64,000 bases of DNA from Brevundimonas denitrificans (GCF_030160755.1 NZ_BSOY01000005.1:1-64000); one strand, 5' to 3'. Numbered from the stretch's first letter, positions 9,501-16,945 are shown. Made by a program: numbers and translations. The notes: generated from the sequence alone by a model not told the origin.

Positions 9501-11729
9501 AATGCCGACTCGGTGACGGTGAACGAGGACGCTTCGGTCAACTTCGACGTCCGCGCCAACGACACGGACATCGACGGCGGAAGCCGCACGGTGACCCACA
9601 TCAACGGCTCGGCGATCAACACCGGCGGCCAGGTGATCCTGTCGGACGGCGGCCGCGTTGTCCTGAACAGCAACGGCACGCTGACCTATACGCCGGCGGC
9701 CAACGCCAACGGCGCGAGGACCTTCGACTACACCATCAGTGATGGACAGGGCGGTTCGGCCACGAGCTCGGTCAATGTCACGGTCAACCCGGTCAACGAC
9801 CGGCCGGTCGCGGTCAATGACGTGGCCTCGGCCACCGAGGCGGGCGGGGTCCAGAACGGAACGGCCGGGCAGTCCGCGACGGGCAATGTGCTGTCAAACG
9901 ACCTCGACATTGACGACTCGGTTCTGGTGGTCTCGGCCGAGCGCCGGGGCGCCGAAGGGGGCAGCGGAGTCAGCGGAACGGTGGGGTCGCCGTTCAGCGG
10001 CGCCTACGGCACCCTGACCCTCAACGCCGACGGCAGCTACAGCTATGCGGTGAACGAGACCAACGCCGCGGTCCAGGCGCTGAACACGGGCGGCACGCTG
10101 ACGGACACCTTCACCTATACGACCCGGGACGCCGCGGGGCTGACCGACACGGCCCAGCTGACGATCACGATCAACGGCGCCAACGATGCGCCGGTCGCCC
10201 AGAACGTGACGCTGCAGGCTAACCAGTTGGGCAACGGCGGCTTCGATGCGACGCCGAACTTCGCCGGCTGGACGGTCAGCACGGCCACCAGCGGGCTGGC
10301 CTACCCCGGCACCTCCACGGCCGAGATCAACCGGACAGGCTCCGTGATCGCCGGCGACTCGGCGGTCGCTGTCCTCCAGTTCACCGGCAATGTGCCCAAC
10401 GGCTACGGCACCGCCCAGGGACCGTCGATCACCAGCACCGCGTTCGCGGGACAGGCGGGCGACACCGTCCGCTTCGTCTACCAGCTGTCTTCGGGCGGCG
10501 ACCATGCGATCGGCACCGGCTACATCCGCGATGCCGTGACCGGGGCGATCGTACAGACGATCTTCAACTACCAGACCCCGTTCACGGGCTCGACCGGGGT
10601 CGTCACCCGGGACGTCGTCCTGGCCAGCAGCGGCAACTATACGATCGACTTCCGGGTCGGCTCGTATGACGCCTCGGGAGGGCTCTACGTCGGCGCCCGT
10701 CTGGACCTCGGCTTCGCCGGCATCCTGCGGAATGGCGTCGGCGAGGACGAAAGCTTCACTTTCGCCGCGTCGAACTTCACCGCCGGCGCGACCGATCCCG
10801 ATGGCGGCACGCTGAGCGTGGTGTCCGTGGGCACGAGCGCCAACGGGGCCATCATCACCCTGAATGCGGACGGCTCGGTCCTGTACAACCCGGCTGGTCA
10901 TCTCGACTTCCTGACCGCCGGTCAGCAGCTGGTGGACACCTTCCAGTACACCCTCAGCGACGGACGGGGCGGCTTCAGCACCGCCACCGCCAGCATCACG
11001 GTGATCGGGAAGGATGACGCGCCCGTCGTCAGCAATGCCGCGCAGGATCAATCCGCGGAATCGGCCGACCTCTTCAGCTACACGCTGGCGGCCGACACCT
11101 TCACGGACCCTGACTCGGTGCTGACGTTGACGGCGACCCTCGCCGATGGCAGCGCGCTGCCGTCATGGCTGGTCTTCGATGCCGCGACCCGGACCTTCTC
11201 GGGCACGCCGCAAGACGCCCAGATCGGGCATCTGGAGATCAAGGTCACCGCGACCGGAGGCGCCCAGTCGACCTTCGACGTGTTCAGCCTCGATGTAACC
11301 GCGGCCGTGGCCCAGGCCGGCCTCGCCCTGCCTCAGTTCAAGGACAAGGGCGATGGAGGCGCGGTCACCTCGCCGCCGGCCGAGGATCCCTCGGTCCTGC
11401 CGACGTCGGACGAAAAGGACGGTTCCCTGGATCCGTCCGTCCTGCCCGGCGCCGGGGACACGCAGCTCACGGTGGGCGACGTCGATCCGGAGGTTCTGCC
11501 GACACTGGAAGACGACGCCTTCGTCATGCCCGCTCCGGGCATGGACGACGGACGCGTCGTTCAGCCAGGCCTGATCGATGATGAGCTGGTTTGGGCCGGG
11601 GCGCGGCCCAGTGAGGCGGCCCTGCTGTTCTCGGACGATCCGCTGGTCGTACAGGGACCTCACGGCCCGCATGTGCTGCTGCCTGACGACTTCATCGACG
11701 GTCATCCGGCTTACGATCCCTGGAACTGA
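3507..11729 (+). CDS. Giant multidomain RTX/VCBS/FG-GAP surface protein (adhesin-like)
   Basis: A 2740-aa acidic protein, probably exported by a type I secretion system (none is nearby). Domains in order: 19 consecutive nonapeptide RTX calcium-binding repeats (GGxGxDxxx), residues 20-190; an Asp/Asn/His-rich linker, about 243-290; VCBS-type repeats, each ending in a TxTITGxNDAP motif, about 330-1280, interrupted by a PPC-like domain (about 673-845); an FG-GAP/integrin-like region with many DxDGDGDxD calcium loops and Tyr/Asn-rich segments, about 1291-1684; Ig/cadherin-like tandem repeats ('VNDAPVANAD' type) to about 2230; a carbohydrate-binding-like segment; and a He_PIG/CADG-like domain near 2510-2600. 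The last 110 residues are Pro/Asp-rich with repeated DPSVLP/DPEVLP motifs. There is no N-terminal signal peptide. RTX blocks usually sit near the C-terminus, so their N-terminal position is unusual. The long antisense reading frame across it is a shadow. Confidence 0.88.
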   Translation: MSNSGSKTTIGTSRNDQLRGGSGADIINGMGGDDRIDAGSGNDVLDGGAGNDRVNGDAGDDTVLGGAGNDELNGGTGADFVDGGTGDDEVDGGSGNDTVLGGDGNDEVDGGEGDDVVDGGAGNDEVDGGEGHDTVDGGAGNDEVDGGSGNDRVTGGAGHDQVDGGSGNDVVNGGSGNDRVDAGSGNDTAVYVMGENVGARDIYDGGSGTDTLQLVLTRAEWMNPTVQAEIARYLAFLARFSGRDDDDDDRNDRDHHNDRDDRNGRDDDNGRGCDDDDDDHDNGNGHNGSFTFSFGLTVSDFENLSVIVDGVVLDPRDNAVTLVNDVMSAGEETASVAVNVLANDSVPDLIASLTNTQPAHGSVTLTRTSGAPAGADTASFIYTPSATYWQYLAAGEAATDTFTYTVTDSDGDTRTATVTVTITGTNDAPTITSAVSSGAVVENGAVVASGAIGFADVDVRDAHTATSTAAATGYLGTFTTTVTDNGAGDGAGSVTWTFSVDDAAIQYLAAGETVTQSYTVTVDDGQGGTVSQPVTVTITGTNDVPTITAATASGAVFEDGVVAASGQIAFADADLRDGHTVSSTADGPGYLGTFTAGMTDDGAGDGAGSVVWNFSVDNAATQYLAAGETVTQNYTVSVADGQGGTVSQTVTVTITGANDAPVITTADTQGGVSEAEPVTGVQSATTPVISDIETNDAFATAQVINRADLRIAPNTNLADPTDPSVRIEGAISTSADQDVFRIDLQPGETLTLDIDFAGIIPGVGGLDSFVFLYDASGNRVNFNDDSSTSLGGGGSTSTMDSFLQFVATLGGTYYIVVKDFDLQGQSSAGAYALNVSVDSQNLQLTDTGAMTFADVDLRDGHTVSVAAQGSDYLGGLTAVVSDASTNDGAGAVQWTFSVANAAVQFLAAGETRTQSYVVTVNDGQGGTASETVTVTITGENDRPTISTAFSSGQVVENATLAASGVIAFDDVDLIDAHSVSSVADGAGYVGSFSASISDPATGAGAGEVTWTFNASDAELQYLAAGQSLLQRYIVTVDDGNGGTTQQLVNITVVGTNDAPTITSAVSTGAVTEDGLTSAGGVIAFADVDLRDGHAVAATADNTGYLGTFTANVTDDGAGDGAGSVSWNFDVDNSAIQYLSAGQTLTQTYTVTVSDGQGGSVSQPVTITITGTNDAPVVQNVAAAATEDGAPVTAAFSADDVDGDDDAGSLTYVVTSTPSEGSVVNNGDGTFSFNPGDDFQNLAAGETRDITFGYEAIDSHGAATPGSVTITITGVNDAPVTNDVSIGGSAVGAGFPLVFGGYYNYYYYSDENNGQVIFSLVDTNNDGIPDAPGSSAELPHGSQSYYSDVNYGLAVGDIDGDGDVDVVTANNEGVVSFTNVGDTDGDGVANFTRTVVASGFNGYDVALADLDGDGRLDVVTSSYNGLVQLMNTGDANGDGLINDFNQTSLYTSGQQYSYGLTTADMNGDGRMDVLVASYYGISELFLNQGDTDGDGQINYLVQAFTENYYNYSDMGVDTGDLDGDGDQDFVLSRWNGQNEVVYINDGDTDGDGDIEFRTFELQTGGSTMESELVDIDGDGDLDVVTSDADYGNVRIAYNNGDTDGDGLVDFTVQSSLGGYNNYSYGLAVGDVDGDGDMDIVIPSLNNGYASYLQNQGDTDGDGQLNFTSVQMTGVDMSWDAEFTPQGGGGGGSGAYEDGPTVTGSFDGDDIDSDDDSVSLTYTITSAPSEGSVVNNGDGTFGFSPGSDFQDLGQGETRTVTFTYTATDAHGVVSTPSTVTVRVAGTNDAPVATLDTATSAEETAVTINVLANDSDVDGDTLVVSHVNGVNIAVNGTVGLGDGASVRLNADGTLTYFPAINATGLRSFAYTVTDGLGAATTATVEVSLTQVNDGPVANTDYVTTNEDTAVTFDVRANDTDIDSAARTVTHINGSAIAAGGSVTLGDGGLVGMNTDGTLTYTPAPNANGARSFTYTISDGDGGSASSTVNLTVNPVNDAPVANADSVTVNEDASVNFDVRANDTDIDGGSRTVTHINGSAINTGGQVILSDGGRVVLNSNGTLTYTPAANANGARTFDYTISDGQGGSATSSVNVTVNPVNDRPVAVNDVASATEAGGVQNGTAGQSATGNVLSNDLDIDDSVLVVSAERRGAEGGSGVSGTVGSPFSGAYGTLTLNADGSYSYAVNETNAAVQALNTGGTLTDTFTYTTRDAAGLTDTAQLTITINGANDAPVAQNVTLQANQLGNGGFDATPNFAGWTVSTATSGLAYPGTSTAEINRTGSVIAGDSAVAVLQFTGNVPNGYGTAQGPSITSTAFAGQAGDTVRFVYQLSSGGDHAIGTGYIRDAVTGAIVQTIFNYQTPFTGSTGVVTRDVVLASSGNYTIDFRVGSYDASGGLYVGARLDLGFAGILRNGVGEDESFTFAASNFTAGATDPDGGTLSVVSVGTSANGAIITLNADGSVLYNPAGHLDFLTAGQQLVDTFQYTLSDGRGGFSTATASITVIGKDDAPVVSNAAQDQSAESADLFSYTLAADTFTDPDSVLTLTATLADGSALPSWLVFDAATRTFSGTPQDAQIGHLEIKVTATGGAQSTFDVFSLDVTAAVAQAGLALPQFKDKGDGGAVTSPPAEDPSVLPTSDEKDGSLDPSVLPGAGDTQLTVGDVDPEVLPTLEDDAFVMPAPGMDDGRVVQPGLIDDELVWAGARPSEAALLFSDDPLVVQGPHGPHVLLPDDFIDGHPAYDPWN

Positions 11730-11744
11730 TCCGGGCCCGCCAAT

Positions 11745-11775
11745 CTCCAGACCGCGCCTCGCGCGCGGTCTGGAG
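11745..11775. terminator. Strong hairpin terminator after the giant surface protein
   Basis: A perfect 13-bp stem (CTCCAGACCGCGC, 11745-11757, with its complement at 11763-11775) and a 5-nt loop begin 16 bp after the stop codon. No U-tract follows, as is common in high-GC Caulobacterales. Confidence 0.75.
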
Positions 11776-11914
11776 GGAAGCCTGATCAGGAAGAACCGGG
11801 TCGCGTATCCGGCCCCGGGCGGCAGTCCGCGTCGGCCGCCGGATTGCGACCCTTGCGTTCAAGACCTCTCCGTGTGGCGGGCCCAGACAGGGCCGAGCCA
11901 AGGGAGAGATCGAA

Positions 11915-12322
11915 ATGGAATACGCAATCGGCGTCGGCCTCGCGGTTTTGGCGGGCCTGTTCCTTTCGTCGGCGGGCCTCGACAGGGACCGGGCCGCATA
12001 CCCGGTGATCCTGATCGTGATCGCCGTCCTGTACGAACTGTTCGCGGTGATGGGCGGCTCGACCACTGCACTATTGTCAGAGCTCTTGCCGACGGCCGTC
12101 TTCGTGGCTGTCTCCGTCCTGGGCTTCCGCACAAGCCTCTGGTGGGTGGTCGCCGGCCTCATCGGACACGGCGTCTACGACATCCTGCACCCCGCCATCT
12201 TCACGAACCCCGGGGCGCCCGTGTGGTGGCCGATGTTCTGCATGGCCTATGATGTAGCGGCCGGCGTCTTCCTGTCCTGGCGGCTCATGCGCCTTCGCGG
12301 CCCGCAGGCCGGATTCGCCTGA
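11915..12322 (+). CDS. Small integral membrane protein (DUF6010-like)
   Basis: A 135-aa hydrophobic protein with four predicted membrane segments, about residues 4-20, 29-47, 56-80 and 106-126. The start has a good AGGGAGAG ribosome-binding site. Size and features such as GHGVYDILHPAIF and a VPxWWPxFC-like stretch recall a small membrane family annotated DUF6010; this is a recollection, not a search. It lies between the adhesin terminator and an AraC regulator on the same strand and may be co-transcribed with the latter. Function unknown. Confidence 0.65.
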   Translation: MEYAIGVGLAVLAGLFLSSAGLDRDRAAYPVILIVIAVLYELFAVMGGSTTALLSELLPTAVFVAVSVLGFRTSLWWVVAGLIGHGVYDILHPAIFTNPGAPVWWPMFCMAYDVAAGVFLSWRLMRLRGPQAGFA

Positions 12323-12392
12323 TCGAGCAGAGCCGGCGGCTCCCGCGTCCCTTAGCCTTCCTGGCAAGCTTCACAGCCGCTAAGTCTTCCGT

Positions 12393-13160
12393 ATGGAGGT
12401 CCTGGCGCAAACACGTGTCGTGCTGTGGGAAGGCGGCAGCCTTTGGCTCGTCGACGCCGCCCGCTTCGACGGGGAAACCCGAAGCACCGATTTCCACGCC
12501 CACCACGCCATCCAGGTGACCCTCAGCCTTGGAGGAACCTTCCGGCTGGTCGCGGAGGATGAAGCGAGTACGACTGCCGATACGGTGGTGGCGGCGGACG
12601 GCCTTCATCGCTTTGAGGCCGAGGGGCGCATCGCCCTTCTGTTTGTGGAGCCCGAAAGCCGGCTCGGCCGGGGGCTCGCCGCCCGCCATATCTCCGGAAC
12701 CCTGAGCGAGCTTGCGCCGTCCCCGGTTCTCGCGGCGGAACTGGAAGCCTTCAGGACCTCCGACTGGCGTGCTCCGGACAGCGAGATTATCGCGTGGGGA
12801 CGGAGGCTCGTCGGGGTGCTGGCGGCCGATGAGCGCGCCGAGATCCCGGACTACCGGGTGCGAAAGGTCATCGCGTGGGTGAACGAGCGGCTCGATCGGA
12901 CGCTGAGCCTGGCGGACGCCGTCCCGGTCGCGGGCCTTTCGTCGAGCCGGTTACGGCACCTGTTCGTCGAGCAGACAGGCTTGCCGTTCAAGACGTATGT
13001 ACTGTGGCTGAGGCTCAGCCGCGCTGTCGCGATCGTGGCGACGGGGTCACCGCTCACCGCCGCGGCGCATGAGGCAGGGTTTTCGGACTCCGCGCATCTC
13101 AGCCGCACGTTCAGGCGGATGTTCGGGGTCGCCCCCACGGCTCTGCAGATGCTGACCTGA
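12393..13160 (+). CDS. AraC-family transcriptional regulator
   Basis: A 255-aa regulator. The N-terminal 100 residues form a cupin-like sensing domain with His at FHAHHAIQVTLSL (about residues 31-43). The C-terminal 100 residues contain the AraC double helix-turn-helix: LADAVPVAGLSSSRLRHLF, then AAHEAGFSDSAHLSRTFRRM followed by FGVAPTAL. It begins 70 bp after the membrane-protein gene. Target genes are unknown; that neighbour or unlinked genes are possible. Confidence 0.9.
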   Translation: MEVLAQTRVVLWEGGSLWLVDAARFDGETRSTDFHAHHAIQVTLSLGGTFRLVAEDEASTTADTVVAADGLHRFEAEGRIALLFVEPESRLGRGLAARHISGTLSELAPSPVLAAELEAFRTSDWRAPDSEIIAWGRRLVGVLAADERAEIPDYRVRKVIAWVNERLDRTLSLADAVPVAGLSSSRLRHLFVEQTGLPFKTYVLWLRLSRAVAIVATGSPLTAAAHEAGFSDSAHLSRTFRRMFGVAPTALQMLT

Positions 13161-13199
13161 CCTTCGATCAGGCGGCAGGACTGTCGCAGGCGTGAAGAA

Positions 13200-13221
13200 G
13201 GGCCGACCATCCGGTCGGCCC
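13200..13221. terminator. Bidirectional hairpin terminator
   Basis: A perfect 9-bp stem GGGCCGACC (13200-13208) with GGTCGGCCC (13213-13221) and an ATCC loop. It lies between the convergent ends of the AraC gene and the metallothionein-like gene and can serve both. Confidence 0.7.
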
Positions 13222-13235
13222 CTCATCCGGCAGAC

Positions 13236-13385
13236 CTAGTTCGGGGCGCAGTTCGCCCCGGTCGTGCAGCGGCAGTCGTCGCCGCACTGGCAGTCGGGAC
13301 CGCAGGCGCAGACGCCCTCGGTCGCGCAGGAACCGCTGGCGGGAGCCAGATCGGCCTTGGGGGCGTTTTGATCGGTGTTGGGCAT
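13236..13385 (-). CDS. Metallothionein-like Cys-rich protein, 49 aa
   Basis: A short gene easily missed by length cut-offs: ATG 13385-13383, stop at 13236, preceded by a GAGGAGA ribosome-binding site. After about 19 polar residues the protein has eight cysteines in 27 residues, arranged as three CxC pairs (CAC, CQC, CRC) plus two single Cys (a CxC-rich, thiolate-cluster pattern). There is no signal peptide, so it is probably a cytoplasmic metal buffer. It is the last gene of the minus-strand copper block (copA-copB-copC-like) and 101 bp from its neighbour. A copper(I)-sequestering role is inferred from composition and context. Confidence 0.75.
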   Translation of the reverse strand: MPNTDQNAPKADLAPASGSCATEGVCACGPDCQCGDDCRCTTGANCAPN

Positions 13386-13486
13386 CGAAGTCTCCTCAGT
13401 TCTGGTTGTCGATGCTCAGGTTCTATCGTCGGCGATGATCCAGCTCTTGAACGCAAGGGCTGTTATCGAACGCGGGTCTTCAGGGG

Positions 13487-13870
13487 CTAGTGAACCATGA
13501 AGCTGATGGAGCCGGACATCCTGTGGCCATCCGCGCCTTCGGCGGTCCAGGCGGCGGTCCAGGTTCCCGGAGCGAGACGAGGCAAGGCGACGCTGACCGT
13601 GGCGGCGGCGGGGGCGGCGGGCGCCGCCACGACGACGGGCGCCTGACCTTCAGTGGTCAGGGTCACGGTCTTGAGGACCATGGCGTGCGGGAAGGTCGCG
13701 GTGAACCGGTCGGGCGAACCCTGGGTCATGGCCCCGTCAGACGGAACGGTGGTGACGCCGGCCTCGGGCGCCCCGGCCTGGGCCTGCGGATGGTGGCCGG
13801 CATGGGGATCCTGGGCGGCGGCTGTACCGGCGAAGACCAGTGCGGCGGCGAGGGCCAGGGTGCGGATCAT
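13487..13870 (-). CDS. CopC-like periplasmic copper-binding protein
   Basis: A 127-aa protein with a cleavable signal peptide (MIRTLALAAALVFAGTAAAQ) and a metal-binding DPHAGHH motif directly after the cleavage site. The remainder matches the CopC/YobA beta-sandwich: TATFPHAMVLKTVTL and the C-terminal GTWTAAWTAEGADGHRMSG motif, where 'DGHxMxGxxxF' is typical of CopC. It lies 17 bp downstream of copB and so belongs to the copABC operon. It differs from the second copC (20958-21320) in lacking the mature N-terminal His and in its proline/alanine-rich insert. Confidence 0.82.
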   Translation of the reverse strand: MIRTLALAAALVFAGTAAAQDPHAGHHPQAQAGAPEAGVTTVPSDGAMTQGSPDRFTATFPHAMVLKTVTLTTEGQAPVVVAAPAAPAAATVSVALPRLAPGTWTAAWTAEGADGHRMSGSISFMVH

Positions 13871-13887
13871 GGGGTGGTCTCCTTCAA

Positions 13888-15042
13888 CTAGAACCAGGCC
13901 TTGAGGCCGACGACGAAGCGGGTGTCTTCAGGCTCGCCGCCCCGGGCTTCGATGTAGTCGGCGGTGTCGCCGAACGAACGGCTCCATTCGACGCCGACAT
14001 AGGGGGCGAACTCCTTGCGGAACTCGTAGCGCAACCGCAGGCCCGCCTCGACCGAGGACAGGCCCGAGCCGATTTCCAGTTCCGGAATGTCGCTGGCCGA
14101 GAGGTCCATTTCGAGGCGCGGCTGGAGGATCAGGCGCTGGGTGATGCGCTGGTCGTATTCGGCCTCGACGCGGGCCGTCAGGTCGCCGTCCGTCGACAGG
14201 AAGGCGGCGGCGTCGACTTCCCACCAGTAGGGCGCGAGTCCCTGGAGGCCGAGGACCAGATGCGTCGTGTCCTCCCCGTCGGGGCGGACATCCTGGCGCA
14301 CGCCGGCCTGCACATCCCAGAAGGGCGTCAAGGCGCGGCTGTAGAGCGCCTGGAGTTCCGTTTCTTCCAGACCGTCGTCGAGGCCGCCTTCACCCTCGGA
14401 CTTCCACCAGAAGCGGTTGATGTCGCCGCCGCTCCAGCCCTGGACGTCCCAGAGCCAGGTCTCCTCATCGTCGCCGAAACCGGCTTCGAGGCGATCGAGG
14501 ATGACGGCCGTGACGCGGACGTCGCCGTTCTCGCGAACCAGGGCCCTGCGGGAGGCGGCCATCGCGTCGGCCCCGAAGACGAGATCGGCGGCGTGGACCG
14601 GCCCGCCCAGGGCGGCGGCCGGGAGCGGGTCCTCCGGCGGACGGCCGGGATTGTCGGCGCTGGTCGGCACGTCCGGCGGTCCCATGCTCATGGTCGACAT
14701 GTCATGTCCGGCATGGGGATCAGCTCGAGCGGGAGCCATGGTCGACATGTCGTGGCCCGCGTGCGGGTCGACGGTCGCGGGCTGGGCCGGCATCCGGTGT
14801 CCCGCGTGTGAATCGGTGACGGGCGGCGGGCTGGCGGGCGGCATGACATGCCCGGCGTGCGGGTCCTGAGCCGCGACGGGCGGCGGCGTTTGATGGCCAG
14901 CATGGGGATCGGGGACCGGTGTCGCCGGCTGTGTCCTCGGTGGCGGGGGCATGGCGTGGCCCGCGTGCGGGTCCTGGGCCTGGGCGCTGAAGGCGCCGGC
15001 GGCGAGGATCAGCGGAGCGAGGGCGGCGGCGAGGCGGTTCAT
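13888..15042 (-). CDS. copB: Copper resistance protein B (outer-membrane)
   Basis: A 384-aa exported protein. After the signal peptide (about 22 residues) comes a Pro/His/Met-rich linker with six HAGH motifs (DPHAGHxM type, residues about 24-120), a likely copper-collecting tail. The C-terminal 230 residues match the PcoB/CopB beta-barrel: HAADLVFGADAM, GDINRFWWKSEGEG, then alternating strands ending in VGLKAWF with a terminal Phe, as in outer-membrane proteins. Its ATG overlaps the copA stop codon (ATGA). CopB works with CopA in copper sequestration or export at the outer membrane. Confidence 0.93.
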   Translation of the reverse strand: MNRLAAALAPLILAAGAFSAQAQDPHAGHAMPPPPRTQPATPVPDPHAGHQTPPPVAAQDPHAGHVMPPASPPPVTDSHAGHRMPAQPATVDPHAGHDMSTMAPARADPHAGHDMSTMSMGPPDVPTSADNPGRPPEDPLPAAALGGPVHAADLVFGADAMAASRRALVRENGDVRVTAVILDRLEAGFGDDEETWLWDVQGWSGGDINRFWWKSEGEGGLDDGLEETELQALYSRALTPFWDVQAGVRQDVRPDGEDTTHLVLGLQGLAPYWWEVDAAAFLSTDGDLTARVEAEYDQRITQRLILQPRLEMDLSASDIPELEIGSGLSSVEAGLRLRYEFRKEFAPYVGVEWSRSFGDTADYIEARGGEPEDTRFVVGLKAWF

Positions 15043-16817
15043 GACGGGGCTCCGTCCATGGGCCGCACCGTCACGACGTTGAACATGCCGGCGTGCATAT
15101 GCATCAGCATGTGGCAGTGGAAGGCCCAGTCGCCCGGCGCATCGGCGGTCAGGTCGAAGGTCACCTTCGATCCGGGCGCGACGTTGACCGTGTGCTTGAG
15201 CGGCTGATGGCCCGCCGGTCCGCCCGTCACCAGTTCGAAGAAATGGCCGTGCAGATGGATCGGGTGGGCCATCATGGTGTCATTGACCAGGGTCACCCGC
15301 ACGCGCTCGTCGCGCTCGAAGCGGATCGGCTCGACCAGTTCGCTGAATTTGCGGCCGTCGAAGCCCCACATGAACCGCTCCATATTGCCGGTCAGGTGGA
15401 TTTCCATCGTCCGCGACGGCGGGCGCTGGTCCTTGTTGGGCTGGAGCGACACCAGGTCAGTGTAGACGAGGACGCGGTGATCGACGTCCGTGAGGCCGAT
15501 CGGCCGCTCGCCCAGCCGGTTCGCCGGGTCCATGGAGACCATGTCCACGCCGACGCCGACCGCCATATCCGGCGGGGCGTTCCCGGGATCGCGCATGTTC
15601 ATCCCGGCCATATCGTGCGTCGGCGCCGCGTCGGCGGCGGGGACTCCGTGATCCATGCCGGCCATCGCGCCGTGATCCATGCCGCCCATGCCGCCATGAT
15701 CCATCCCCATGTCGCGCATGGTGAGGTTCGGGACCTCACGCAGCGGCGGAACCTCGGCCGTCATGCCGGGACGGGGCGCCAGGGTCGCCCGGCCCATGCC
15801 GGAGCGGTCGATGGCCTCCGAAACGATGGTCCAGGCGCGGTCCCCGGTCGGCTGGACGATGACGTCATAGGTCTCGGCCACGGAGATCTGGAACTCGTCG
15901 ACCTCGACCGGGCGTACGTTCTCGCCGTCGGCCTGGACGACCGTCATCGGCAGGCCGGGGATGCGGATGTTGAAGATCGACATGGCCGAGGCGTTGATGA
16001 TGCGCAGCCGCACCCGCTCGCCCGGCCGGAACAGGCCCGTCCAGTTCTCCTCGGGCCCGTGGCCGTTGATCAGATAGGTGTAGGTCGAGCCGTTGACGTC
16101 GAGGACGTCGCGCGGGTCCATCCGCATCCCGCCCCACATGCGGCGCTCCTCCAGGCTCATCCGGTCCTCGCCGGAGAGCAGGCCTGAAAGGGTCGTGCGC
16201 TGCTGGTTGAAGTAGCCGGGGCTCTTCTTCAGCTTGGCCAGGATCTCGTGCGGATGCATGAAGCTCCAGTCCGACAGGACCAGCACATGCTCGCGGTCGT
16301 AGCCGATCGGATCGGGCCCCGCCGGGTCGATGACGATCGGCCCGTAGTGGCCCATCGCCTCCTGCAGGTTGGAGTGGCTGTGGTACCAGAAGGTCCCGGA
16401 CTGTTTGATCGGGAACTCGTAGACGAAGGTCTCGCGGGCCTTGATGCCGGGGAAGCTGATGCCCGGCACGCCGTCCATCTGGAACGGAACCAGCAGGCCA
16501 TGCCAGTGGATCGAGGTGTCTTCATCCAGGTTGTTGGTGACGGACAGCCGGACATTCTGACCCTCGCGCAGCCGCAGCAGCGGAGCGGGCAGCACGCCGT
16601 TCATCGTCACGGCATGGCCTGTGCGTCCGCCGACCGTGAAGGCCGAATGGCCGACGGTCAGGTCGATATTGGGACCGGTCAGCGTCGGCAGGTCCGCGCG
16701 CAGGCCCGGCGACCCCGTCTGCGCCCAGGCGGGCAGCAGGCCCTGCAGTCCCAGCAGGCCGCCGCCGCCGACGGCGCCCCGGAGAAGCATTCGGCGATCC
16801 AGACGGGGAGTCGACAT
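15039..16817 (-). CDS. copA: Copper-resistance multicopper oxidase CopA
   Basis: A 592-aa periplasmic multicopper oxidase that oxidises Cu(I) and sequesters copper. The N-terminus is a Tat signal (LDRRMLLRGAVGGGG). Copper ligands are visible in three cupredoxin regions: HWHGLLVPFQMDG and WYHSHSNLQEAMGHYG in domain 1, and HPIHLHGHFFELV plus FHCHMLMHMHAGMF (type 1 HCHxxxHxxxxM) near the C-terminus. Between domains, residues about 370-400 contain repeated MDHGxM/MDHGAM copper-binding motifs typical of CopA. It is the first gene of the copA-copB-copC-like run, downstream of a CueR-type operator. Confidence 0.96.
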   Translation of the reverse strand: MSTPRLDRRMLLRGAVGGGGLLGLQGLLPAWAQTGSPGLRADLPTLTGPNIDLTVGHSAFTVGGRTGHAVTMNGVLPAPLLRLREGQNVRLSVTNNLDEDTSIHWHGLLVPFQMDGVPGISFPGIKARETFVYEFPIKQSGTFWYHSHSNLQEAMGHYGPIVIDPAGPDPIGYDREHVLVLSDWSFMHPHEILAKLKKSPGYFNQQRTTLSGLLSGEDRMSLEERRMWGGMRMDPRDVLDVNGSTYTYLINGHGPEENWTGLFRPGERVRLRIINASAMSIFNIRIPGLPMTVVQADGENVRPVEVDEFQISVAETYDVIVQPTGDRAWTIVSEAIDRSGMGRATLAPRPGMTAEVPPLREVPNLTMRDMGMDHGGMGGMDHGAMAGMDHGVPAADAAPTHDMAGMNMRDPGNAPPDMAVGVGVDMVSMDPANRLGERPIGLTDVDHRVLVYTDLVSLQPNKDQRPPSRTMEIHLTGNMERFMWGFDGRKFSELVEPIRFERDERVRVTLVNDTMMAHPIHLHGHFFELVTGGPAGHQPLKHTVNVAPGSKVTFDLTADAPGDWAFHCHMLMHMHAGMFNVVTVRPMDGAPS

Positions 16818-16924
16818 CAGTGAGGGTTCCTTGGCCGGCGACCGAGCCGTTCGTTCAGATACGCATCCCGGCGGCGCAGCCCTTGCGGCAGGACGCCACA
16901 GGCATCCGGATCGCGGCCTTGTGC

Positions 16925-16945
16925 ACCTTGCCGACCCGGCAAGGT
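16925..16945 (-). promoter_or_regulatory. CueR-type (MerR-family) operator/promoter of copA
   Basis: ACCTTGCC-N5-GGCAAGGT is a perfect 8+5+8 palindrome, i.e. the ACCTT-N11-AAGGT form of CueR operators. On the minus strand it overlaps a TTGACC -35 element (16948-16943), the same arrangement as E. coli copA. The -10 about 19 bp downstream is weak. It lies 107 bp upstream of copA and touches the stop codon of the ECF sigma gene. No cueR gene is in the window. Confidence 0.7.

Noticed and set aside
5862-9599. 1245-aa open frame antisense to the giant surface protein
   Set aside because: A shadow of repetitive high-GC coding DNA; no ribosome-binding site or family motif, while the plus strand has clear VCBS/FG-GAP domains.
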